NCBI GenBank assembly: GCA_035528415.1
Contig: DATKYQ010000075.1
Coordinates: 1-64,000 of the forward strand
Reading direction: 5' to 3'
DNA from: DATKYQ01 sp035528415
GTDB lineage: Bacteria > Myxococcota > B64-G9
Length of the DNA stretch: 64,000 nt
The notes beneath the pieces were generated by a model, which was not told where the DNA came from, did no database searches, and saw only the letters and a list, made by a program, of their open reading frames with translations. This document shows, piece by piece, positions 1 to 7,286 of this stretch (position 1 is the first letter of the stretch; each line of letters starts with the position of its first letter). The position numbers and the translations under genes were made by a program.

Positions 1-147
1 GGCCCCGGAGATCGATGGATCGAACTGGTCTTTGGGATCGGTGGTAAGCTGAGACTCGGTTCCCTCGAAGCGATAAGCCTGGGCGGGAAGCGCAAGGAAA
101 GCAGCCAGCACCACGAGCCCGCACGCGACCAAGATTTTCCCGTTCAT
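1..147 (-). CDS. 5' part of a secreted protein gene (runs off the window)
   Basis: The first 49 codons are present, starting at an ATG at 147 with GGAGAT seven bases upstream. Residues 1-24 are a classic signal peptide (Lys near the start, hydrophobic core, cleavage after LPAQA), so the protein is exported. The mature start contains TTDPKDQFDPSISG. This resembles the repeat opening of TolB/WD40-like beta-propeller surface proteins, but with about 25 mature residues that is only a hint. The gene lies behind a leader of about 200 bases that holds a riboswitch-like element and an intrinsic terminator, so its expression is probably gated by a cyclic dinucleotide. The function is otherwise unknown because the gene leaves the window. 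Confidence 0.7.
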   Translation of the reverse strand, partial: MNGKILVACGLVVLAAFLALPAQAYRFEGTESQLTTDPKDQFDPSISGA

Positions 148-182
148 GATCCGGATCTCCTTTCCCTCTCCATCTCCTCCAA

Positions 183-213
183 TAAAAAAACGAACCGCCA
201 CTTCAAGTGGGCG
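183..213 (-). terminator. Intrinsic terminator in the leader of the secreted protein gene
   Basis: Read on the minus strand, a GC-rich stem (CG-CCAC against GTGG-CG, one bulged C, loop TTGAA) is followed by GTTCG and seven T. It ends about 35 bases before the ATG at 147, after the riboswitch-like fold and before the ribosome binding site. The 5' arm of the stem can instead form a GGCG-GAT-CGCC hairpin with the bases just upstream (210-220), which gives a possible antiterminator. It could also simply end the upstream operon. Confidence 0.5.
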
Positions 214-250
214 ATCCGCCGGGTCCTCTTTCTCGTCTTCTCGCGGCCAT

Positions 251-340
251 CTTCGGCAACCCTTCTTTCCATTCTACGGATCAGGGTTTTGCGCTCCAGA
301 AACTTCCTGGATTGCCTTTATCGGATGGCTCATCCGATCT
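251..340 (-). promoter_or_regulatory. Candidate GEMM-I (cyclic dinucleotide) riboswitch
   Basis: The minus-strand leader contains, in order: a perfect 8-bp hairpin (ATCGGATG-AGC-CATCCGAT, 338-320), AAAGGCAA, a P2-like hairpin (CCAGGA...TTTCTGG), GCGCAAAACC, a P3-like arm (CCCT...AGGG), and GGGTTGCCGAAG. GGCAA (316-312) pairs with TTGCC (259-255) to close a three-way junction. The order matches the GEMM-I family, whose core is GGCAAACC - hairpin - GACGCAAAGCC - hairpin - GGGUUGCCGAA. Two deviations are visible: GCGCAAAACC instead of ACGCAAAGCC, and no GNRA loop on P2. Members of this family bind c-di-GMP or 3',3'-cGAMP. The position after a promoter and before a terminator fits a transcriptional switch. 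Confidence 0.6.
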
Positions 341-358
341 ATTCTTCCTACCTTGTAG

Positions 359-388
359 ACTATACTGTATTTCCTGCCGATTTGTCAA
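359..388 (-). promoter_or_regulatory. Sigma70-like promoter for the riboswitch leader
   Basis: On the minus strand a perfect -35 TTGACA (388-383) is separated by 18 bases from TATAGT (364-359). Transcription would begin near 352, giving a leader of about 200 bases before the ATG at 147. The -35 box overlaps the stop codon of the FecR gene, so the downstream gene can be transcribed apart from the upstream signalling operon. Confidence 0.6.
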
Positions 389-1374
389 GGAGAAATATGT
401 GGGTTCTTCTTGTTGTCTTTCCACATCTCGGGCGATGTGCGGATGTGAAATGCGTCGGGTCGCGTGTCGACCACGATACCCGGAGATTTGCTCCTGGTCA
501 GGTTTCCTCCCACGTCGTAGGCCTCTACCTGGAGCCGGTTCGATCCTTCCTTCAGGGCGACTACCTGGCGGAACCTGCCCTTGGAGTCTACCCGGATTAT
601 CGCGCCGCCAACCCTGACGCGGGCGCCGGGCGTGGTCTTGCCGGCAACCAGCAGACTGCGGTTCGCTAGCTCGGTTTTCTGGGGCCAGCGAACCTTCAGA
701 AACAGGTTGTGAGGTACCTTGATCGGATCTTGCGGAGGACTGCCTTTGGAAATTCTCGTCAGGTATCCGGCCGGGACCTTTATCACTTTCCCTTCCGCCT
801 CCACCTCTACTTCGCCCCGGCTTGTGCCCAGCGCCACCCGGCCGCGCCTGTCGACACCCATCTTGAACGCGCCGCCGCTGGTCCTGGCCACCGATTCCGC
901 GGCCTGCACCTCGAAGCGCTTCCCGGGATTCTTGATCACGTCGGCGGACAACATGCCCTCTTGCAGCAAGAAACGCGACACTCCCTCGGTCAGGCCTTTG
1001 ACCTCGAACTCCGAGGCCGAGTCCAGCTCCACCAAGAACACCCCCGGCTTCGAAAGCACCGCCTGGGCCCGGACGTCCGTCCTGATGCGATCCTTCGGTT
1101 CCAGAACCATGCCCACCTCGGCCGTCTGCCACTTCTTACCCCGCCGGCCGATCTCAACTTTTCCTCGCGCCTCTGTCAGCGACAAGGCCATTGGAATCGA
1201 TTGTGGTTCGCTCGGTGTCTCGGTCGGCGCGACTTTCAGGTCGCCAGGCGCCCGGGGTGGGTTCTCAACCGGTCCCGAAACGGAAAGGCCGCGTTCGAAC
1301 AACAGGTAGTACACCAGCGGCACCAGCGCTACAAAGGCCAGCACGGCCAGAATGAAAAACAGGCGCCCCTTCAC
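385..1374 (-). CDS. Membrane-anchored FecR-domain protein with Ig-like C-terminus
   Basis: A 329-residue protein with one N-terminal membrane segment (about 5-27) and no clear cleavage site, so most of it should sit in the periplasm. Residues about 70-205 form a FecR-like beta domain (GKVEIGRRGKKW, SASEFEV, VARTSGGAFKMG, VPAGYLTR), a fold that commonly senses or relays envelope state. Residues about 225-310 look like a bacterial Ig/glucodextranase-B-like repeat (GKTTPGARVRVGG, EGSNRLQVEAYD). The ATG overlaps the stop of the preceding histidine kinase gene by four bases (ATGA), so the two are translationally coupled. I infer a periplasmic partner for that kinase or for the envelope machine encoded upstream. 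The exact role is unknown. Confidence 0.75.
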   Translation of the reverse strand: MKGRLFFILAVLAFVALVPLVYYLLFERGLSVSGPVENPPRAPGDLKVAPTETPSEPQSIPMALSLTEARGKVEIGRRGKKWQTAEVGMVLEPKDRIRTDVRAQAVLSKPGVFLVELDSASEFEVKGLTEGVSRFLLQEGMLSADVIKNPGKRFEVQAAESVARTSGGAFKMGVDRRGRVALGTSRGEVEVEAEGKVIKVPAGYLTRISKGSPPQDPIKVPHNLFLKVRWPQKTELANRSLLVAGKTTPGARVRVGGAIIRVDSKGRFRQVVALKEGSNRLQVEAYDVGGNLTRSKSPGIVVDTRPDAFHIRTSPEMWKDNKKNPHISP

Positions 1375-3221
1375 GCGTTTTCTCCTGCCACCGGCAGGAA
1401 AACACTGAAAGTGCTCCCCCGGCCCGGTTCACTCTCGACCTCAATGCGCCCGCCGTGATCTGCGATGACCCGGTAAGCCACCGACAGCCCTAACCCGGTG
1501 TTGGTCCAGACGTCCTTGGTGGTGAAAAACGGCTCGAAGATCCGATCGAGCTGTTCGGGCGGAATACCCTTGCCCGTGTCCGCGACCATCACCTTGACTT
1601 CTCCGGCGGAAACTTTGTTGGAGCGAACGATCAACACTCCGCCCTTCTCCCGCATGGCCGTCTTGGCGTTAGAGAAAAGGCTCAAAAACACGCGCATCAA
1701 CTGGCGGTGGTCGCCGGTCACCTTGACTCCGGGTATCACGTCCCAGCTCGTGTTGATATTCTGTTCTCTGAGCTGCTGCTCGGTCAACGAAAATGCGTCC
1801 CCGAGGACCTGGTCCAGATCCACCTCGACGTGCTCGGGATCTTCCTCCTGTTCCGAGAAGCGCAACAGGTTTTGTGTAACCTCCCGGCAGCGCTTAGCGG
1901 CCGACTCGATTTTCTTCAACATCTCAAGCTCTCTCGGAGAGCTTTCGAGCTTTTTAAGAATCAACTGCACGTTGCCAAGAATGCCCACTAACGGGTTGTT
2001 GATCTCATGCGCCACCCCGGCGCCCAGCTGCCCAATGGCGGCAAGTTTACTGGTCTCGAGCAGGCGCCGGTGGGCCAGATCGAGTTCGCGGGTCCTCTCT
2101 TCGACCCGCCTGGCCAACTCGCGGTTCCAGGCCTCGATCTCTTCCCTGGAGGCCGCTAGCTCCTCACCCATGTGATTGAAAGTACGGGCCAGAATACCCA
2201 CCTCGTCGCGCGAGGCAACGGCCACCCGCGCGGACAGGTTGCCCCGTGAGAACTCCTCGGCGCCGGCAACGAGCAACCTGAGATTCTTTGTAATCCTGCC
2301 CGTGAAAAGCCATCCCAGAAACACCAGGGCCAGGATCGAAATGCCGGTCCAGGCAAGCGTTACCCGCCGCGTGCGGCGAATCTCGGCTAAGGCCTCAGAG
2401 CGCGGCTGGTCGATGATCACGCCCCAACCCAACTCCGGCACACGGGCATATGCCGCCAGTGAATCCCTCAGGAAGAATGAGCCCTGTTCCCGCCTGCCGA
2501 GAGCGGCGACCGCGGGATGGCCGGACATGTCGCGCAGCCCGTTAGCGGTTTTTCTGTCGGGATGCGCGATCACCCGGCCCCTGTCGTCAACCATCCAGGC
2601 AACCCAGCCCCGAGTATCTCCGGCCTCGACGACACGGCGCACGATGCGCTCGAGCGACATTTCCAACGCAATCAACCAGCGCTTCTGGCCATCCGGGAGC
2701 AGCAACGGAACGACAAACGAGATGCGCAGGCCGTCTCCGACGAAACGCGCTTCCCCGAGAACAAGGCTGTCCGCTGAAACCCCGGTTGCCTTCTTGCGCG
2801 GCAAACCGGCCAGGAAAAGCGTATGTTCCGCGAGGCTGACGCCTTTGCGGCCGGCGTACTCCGGGTAGCGTTCGGGGTGATCGAGGTACACACCGGGCAC
2901 GATCTCGCCGCCGTCCTTGTTCAGCAGCGCCACCTGAGTGATGTCCTCGCTCTGCTTGTAGAGGATGCCCAGCCAACCTGCCAGCTCCTCCGGTGACATT
3001 TCCTCGACCGACAGGTAGCCCATGGCCCTCCTGATACGCCCGAAGATTTCCTTCATCTCCCGCTCGACCACTCCAGCCAGGACGACGGCGGAATCCCGGC
3101 GGGAAGCCAGCAGGCGATCTTCGAGCTGGCGCTCGTTGTTGTGCAGGATGAACATACCCACCACCAGCGGGATGGCAGTCGCGGCCAGGACGAAGATGAT
3201 CAGTTGCTGGTACAACTTCAT
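1371..3221 (-). CDS. Cache/HAMP sensor histidine kinase
   Basis: A 616-residue membrane kinase. It has TM1 at about 7-27, a periplasmic double-Cache-like sensor at about 30-280 (VALLNKDGGEIVPG, WMVDDRGRVIAHP), TM2 at about 288-310, HAMP at about 310-365, a coiled coil, HisKA with the phospho-acceptor in VAHEINNPL, and HATPase_c with an N-box (SNAKTAM), DTGKGIPPE and TGLGLSVAY. The HEINNP type is typical of NtrB-like and chemosensory kinases. No response regulator is fused to it. The overlapping upstream gene encodes receiver domains that are plausible targets. It overlaps its neighbours on both sides by four bases, so the three form one translational unit. Confidence 0.88.
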   Translation of the reverse strand: MKLYQQLIIFVLAATAIPLVVGMFILHNNERQLEDRLLASRRDSAVVLAGVVEREMKEIFGRIRRAMGYLSVEEMSPEELAGWLGILYKQSEDITQVALLNKDGGEIVPGVYLDHPERYPEYAGRKGVSLAEHTLFLAGLPRKKATGVSADSLVLGEARFVGDGLRISFVVPLLLPDGQKRWLIALEMSLERIVRRVVEAGDTRGWVAWMVDDRGRVIAHPDRKTANGLRDMSGHPAVAALGRREQGSFFLRDSLAAYARVPELGWGVIIDQPRSEALAEIRRTRRVTLAWTGISILALVFLGWLFTGRITKNLRLLVAGAEEFSRGNLSARVAVASRDEVGILARTFNHMGEELAASREEIEAWNRELARRVEERTRELDLAHRRLLETSKLAAIGQLGAGVAHEINNPLVGILGNVQLILKKLESSPRELEMLKKIESAAKRCREVTQNLLRFSEQEEDPEHVEVDLDQVLGDAFSLTEQQLREQNINTSWDVIPGVKVTGDHRQLMRVFLSLFSNAKTAMREKGGVLIVRSNKVSAGEVKVMVADTGKGIPPEQLDRIFEPFFTTKDVWTNTGLGLSVAYRVIADHGGRIEVESEPGRGSTFSVFLPVAGENA

Positions 3222-6200
3222 GGGTTTGCGGGCTCTGCAGCCTCTTTAGAACTGTTGACCAGAACACTCGAGGCTATCGACTTGGCCTTCTTCTTCAACT
3301 CGGCCGCCTTCTCCGCAATCTCGGCGTGCGACCTGAACTGGCCGGGCTCGACATGAACGGCCGCCAGAGAAATGGTCATGATTCCGAAACGACGCATCTC
3401 GCCGAACCTGTCCTCGGCCTCGATGTAGCCGCGAGCCTGGTCGGTAGGGTGATAGTAGAGCGGAATGAGCCTGTCGAAGTTGGCAATGATCTCGTTGCCT
3501 ATCGACTGTATCCTGTCGGGCGCGCTTACCAGCACGAAGTCGTCTCCGGCGATGTGTCCCACGAAATCCGACGGATCGCCCAACTTCTCGACAGCCTTGC
3601 GAATCAAGTCACCCGTCTGGTGGATGACGCCGTCCGCCTTGGCGTAACCGTAGTAATCGTTGAAAGCCTTGAGGTTGTCCAGGTCGAGATAGCACAGCGA
3701 GAATGCCTCGTCCGACACCAGTCGTCGGTTCAGCTCTCTCTCGAGGGCAACGCTGCCCGGCAGCTTGGTGGTCGGGCTGGAGTCTAGCTCGCGCTCCTTG
3801 CGCTTGATGACGGACTCGACCCGCGCCCCGAGTTCCAGAGCGTCGAAGGGCTTGACCATGTAATCGTCGGCGCCCATCTTTAAAGCGTGGACCTTGTCAA
3901 ATGTTCTTCCGCGCGCACTGATGAAAATGATGGGTATGTCGGCAGTGCTGCGCTGGGAGCGTACCTTCTCGGTGACCTGGAAACCGTCGAAGTCGGGCAG
4001 CATCAGATCGAGCAAGATCGCATCCACGTTGCTCTTGGCCAGCATTGCAAGCGCTTCGCGCCCCGATCCGGCCTCCAGGGTGGCATAGCCCTGCTCCTCG
4101 AGAACGTCCTTGCATACCGAGCGGATGGCGGGATCGTCGTCGACCACTAGGACGGTGAACATGCGCTTTGCCAGGCCGCCCGACGTCACCAGTTGTTTCA
4201 CCGACGCGACCAGTTTATCGAGCGGCACCGGCTTGGCCAGGTAGGCAGAGGCCCCGGCCCGGTAGGCGTCTTCCTGCGACTCGAGGACAGACAGTACCAG
4301 CACCGGTATCTCACGGGTCTCCGGGTCGTGTTGAAGAATATCGGTGACCTCGAGACCGCCCAGGTTTGGCATGCGGATATCCATGATGATCAGGTCGGGG
4401 TGCCTCTCCCTGGCCAACAACAGGGCATCGTTTCCGTTGTGGGCCACATTGACGTTGAACCCCTGCGACATCAGCAGCCCCTTGATTACGTAGGTCGTGC
4501 CGCGATCATCGTCCACCACGAGGATGCTGGGCGGAGACCTGAAGCGCAACGTGGGCGACGGTGACTTACTCAGCGGGGGAATCTCTTCTACGCATGGCTC
4601 GATTTCCCCGACCGCCCGCGGAAGCGTGAATATGAAGCTGGTGCCGGTTCCCCTGCCGGATTCCACCCAGATGCGCCCTCCGTGCGCCTCGATGATGCTC
4701 TTGGAGATACTGAGCCCCAGGCCTGAACCGGCCACCACCCCTCCACGGCTGCACGAGGCCTGCTCGAACTTGTCGAAGATGCGTTCGTGGTCTTCTTCCT
4801 GAATCTCCACGCCGTCGTTGAAGACGCTGACACCAAACAGGTCGGGCATCGCCGCCGACTGGAAAAGCCTGACCTTAATACGACCGCCCTGCCGGGTGAA
4901 CTTGAGCGCATTGGAGAGCAGGTTGTTCAGCACCTGGTGCAGCCGGTTCCGGTCTGCGCGCACGTTCATGGGCTGCCCACCGACCTCCAACTCCAATGAC
5001 ACCCCGCCCTCCTCCGCGGCCGCCATGTAGTTCTCGGACGCATCCCTTACCAGGTGGACCAGATCGACCTGGCGCATCTCCATCTTCATGCGGCCCTGCT
5101 CCAGGCGCCTAAGATCGAGAAGCTCGTCGATGATGATGTTCAGCTTGTCGCAGCTTCCCTTTGCCAGGCTCAAGTACCTCTCCTGCTTGGCATTGAGATC
5201 TCCGGCAAAGTGGTTGAGCAGCAGGTCCAAGGCGCCACCGATACTGGTCAAGGGCGTGCGCAGTTCGTGTGAGACTATCGAGACAAACTCCTCCTTGCGC
5301 TCTTCGAGCTTCTTCTCCTCGGTGATATCACGCAGCACGACGGCCACTCCGACAAGCCGTGTGTCCTGGACGACCGGTGAAACTATCGAGTGCAGCACGC
5401 GATCGAAGACGTGAATCTCCTCCTTGATTATCGCCCTCTCGGTCACCTGCCAGCCGCGAACCAGGTCGAAGGGGTAGAACCCCAGCACCTCCTTGAGGTA
5501 GCGGGTGCTGACCGGCGTGTCCGGCGGAAGGTGCAAGAGCCTGCGGGCGGCCGGATTGATGACGAACACCTGGTCGTGTTCGTCAGCCATGATCACACCG
5601 TCGGCCAGGCTTTGAACCATGAGATCCAGTCGCTGGCGTTCTGTCGCAAGCTGCAGCTTCATCCCGCGGATGATGTCCGCGGTCTGGTTGGCAAGTATGT
5701 CGAGCAGTTGGCGCGTGTCCTCCCTGAAGATGTCGGGCTTGGTCGAGCAGAGCATTATCAATCCGCTGGGCTCACCCGCGATCCTGAGTGGCACGCTCAG
5801 GCTTGAGTTTATCGTTTGCCGTGAGTCCCCGGCAACGGCCGGCTCCCCGGTGATACGGATCATGACGTCCGTGTCGTCGATCTGCCTGCCGCAACTCTCA
5901 CGGTAAGCGGCGATGACATTCTCGCGCAATGTAAAGAGCAGATCTTCTTCCAGCGGCCGCCGGCAGTGAATATTCAGAAGAGCCTTCGAACTCCCCTCTT
6001 CCTCGATCAGCGAGACGCAGGCGTCGAACTCGACTATGTAGGGCAGGTACTTGACCACAGCCTGAACGATCTCCTCGTAAGAGCGTACCCGCGAGGCCTC
6101 CTTGCTCAGATCGAGAAAGACGGTCATGGCGTTCAGGCGCAACTCGAGATCTTGAAGCAGGCATTCGGTATCCTTGCGAAGCTGGTAGTTTTCGAGAGCA

Positions 6201-6556
6201 TGTCGAATGGTCAGCAGAAGGTCGTTCAAGTCCCAGGGTTTGACGATGTAGCGATAGACCTCGCCCCGGTTGATGGCGTCGATCAGATCTTCAGGCTCCG
6301 TGTAACCGGTTAAAATTATCCTGACCATGGCGGGATTAATCTGCCTGGTCTTTTCAAGCAGCTTGGTGCCGGACATCTGCGGCATGCGCTGGTCGGTTAT
6401 CAGCATGTCGACCGACTGGTTCTGAAGAATATCGAGGGCCTTTTCACCGCTGCTGGCGGTTAAAACATCGTAGGAGTCCTCGAGTGCTCGCTCAAGCACG
6501 TCGAGGACGTCCACGTCGTCGTCGACGGCCAGGATCTTATAGCGTTGCCCGCTCAT
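3218..6556 (-). CDS. Hybrid signalling protein REC-GAF-PAS-HisKA-HATPase-REC-REC-GGDEF
   Basis: A 1112-residue soluble protein. Order: REC1 about 5-125 (Asp55 in LITDQRMP), GAF-like about 150-305, PAS about 315-420, HisKA (SHELRTPLTS) and HATPase_c (GSGLGLSISKS) about 430-650, REC2 about 680-800 (IIMDIRMP), REC3 about 805-925 (ILLDLMLPD), and a GGDEF-fold domain about 930-1085. The cyclase domain keeps DLDNLKAFND but carries AGDDF in place of GGDEF. It also lacks the Arg of the RxxD inhibitory site, so c-di-GMP synthesis is doubtful. I chose the ATG at 6556, which has GGAG seven bases upstream, over an upstream TTG at 6601. It probably links phosphorelay input to nucleotide signalling near the envelope cluster. 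Confidence 0.85.
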   Translation of the reverse strand: MSGQRYKILAVDDDVDVLDVLERALEDSYDVLTASSGEKALDILQNQSVDMLITDQRMPQMSGTKLLEKTRQINPAMVRIILTGYTEPEDLIDAINRGEVYRYIVKPWDLNDLLLTIRHALENYQLRKDTECLLQDLELRLNAMTVFLDLSKEASRVRSYEEIVQAVVKYLPYIVEFDACVSLIEEEGSSKALLNIHCRRPLEEDLLFTLRENVIAAYRESCGRQIDDTDVMIRITGEPAVAGDSRQTINSSLSVPLRIAGEPSGLIMLCSTKPDIFREDTRQLLDILANQTADIIRGMKLQLATERQRLDLMVQSLADGVIMADEHDQVFVINPAARRLLHLPPDTPVSTRYLKEVLGFYPFDLVRGWQVTERAIIKEEIHVFDRVLHSIVSPVVQDTRLVGVAVVLRDITEEKKLEERKEEFVSIVSHELRTPLTSIGGALDLLLNHFAGDLNAKQERYLSLAKGSCDKLNIIIDELLDLRRLEQGRMKMEMRQVDLVHLVRDASENYMAAAEEGGVSLELEVGGQPMNVRADRNRLHQVLNNLLSNALKFTRQGGRIKVRLFQSAAMPDLFGVSVFNDGVEIQEEDHERIFDKFEQASCSRGGVVAGSGLGLSISKSIIEAHGGRIWVESGRGTGTSFIFTLPRAVGEIEPCVEEIPPLSKSPSPTLRFRSPPSILVVDDDRGTTYVIKGLLMSQGFNVNVAHNGNDALLLARERHPDLIIMDIRMPNLGGLEVTDILQHDPETREIPVLVLSVLESQEDAYRAGASAYLAKPVPLDKLVASVKQLVTSGGLAKRMFTVLVVDDDPAIRSVCKDVLEEQGYATLEAGSGREALAMLAKSNVDAILLDLMLPDFDGFQVTEKVRSQRSTADIPIIFISARGRTFDKVHALKMGADDYMVKPFDALELGARVESVIKRKERELDSSPTTKLPGSVALERELNRRLVSDEAFSLCYLDLDNLKAFNDYYGYAKADGVIHQTGDLIRKAVEKLGDPSDFVGHIAGDDFVLVSAPDRIQSIGNEIIANFDRLIPLYYHPTDQARGYIEAEDRFGEMRRFGIMTISLAAVHVEPGQFRSHAEIAEKAAELKKKAKSIASSVLVNSSKEAAEPANP

Positions 6557-6610
6557 CGTATTGCTCCGGCCCGATGGTATCACACCGGCGCCGGAGCGCA
6601 ACTCCGGCGA

Positions 6611-7273
6611 TCAGAAATTGTAGAGGATCGAGAAAAGCCCCGAGATGGCCGGAATACCGCTGGGGAGCACGTAGAAAAAGTCACATTCCAGGCCGACGGT
6701 GAAGTGCTTGAGAAGCGTGTAGTACTCGAAGCGAATGCCGGCGAAAACGTCGCCGTCCACCGGTGACTGGTCGGGCTCGGCCGAGGGATTGATCAGCACG
6801 ATCCCTCCTCCCAGCCTGCCTTCAAGCGCCCAACGGCGGCCTGAAAGCACGTCGTAGTCGGCAGACAGATTGAAAAAGGTCATGCCGAAATCGAGATGAT
6901 AGTCGCTGCAGTTGGTCCCGGTGCATTCCTCGGGGTACGCGAGCGGGTTGGATGCCTGATAGCCGTTGAGGTAGGAGAACTGGATCGACAGCGCATCGCT
7001 GATATCGTAACCGGCCTCGAGCCCGAAGCACGGCTGGCCGTTCGAGTATCCCCGGGCCCCGGCCAGCGTGAAAAAGATCCCGCCGCGGCCCTCGAAATAC
7101 CATCCGGTCACCCGCTCGAAGTCGACCTCTTCGCCCTGATCAACGGCGATGGTCGCACTGTCTTCGCTTTTTGACTTCTCGGCCCCGGCCGCCTTGTCGC
7201 CCGCCCCCCGCGCGGGAAGCGACACCAACAACAGGAGAACCGCCGACGCCAACATCAGTAACCATATTCTCAT
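6611..7273 (-). CDS. Outer-membrane beta-barrel, GltH/NfsH-position (cluster A)
   Basis: A 220-residue exported protein with a cleaved signal peptide (about 1-24, ending LPARGA). It has a charged N-terminal linker, then alternating beta-strand segments rich in Gly and aromatics, and a terminal LFSILYNF strand ending in Phe, as expected for an outer-membrane barrel. It is last in cluster A, 13 bases after the FHA/AgmX gene, the place held by gltH/nfsH in myxobacteria. Its counterpart in cluster B is the barrel gene at 46366. It was assigned by position and barrel features, not by strong sequence identity. No ligand or channel role can be read from the sequence. Confidence 0.7.
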   Translation of the reverse strand: MRIWLLMLASAVLLLLVSLPARGAGDKAAGAEKSKSEDSATIAVDQGEEVDFERVTGWYFEGRGGIFFTLAGARGYSNGQPCFGLEAGYDISDALSIQFSYLNGYQASNPLAYPEECTGTNCSDYHLDFGMTFFNLSADYDVLSGRRWALEGRLGGGIVLINPSAEPDQSPVDGDVFAGIRFEYYTLLKHFTVGLECDFFYVLPSGIPAISGLFSILYNF

Positions 7274-7286
7274 GGTTGTCTCTCCA

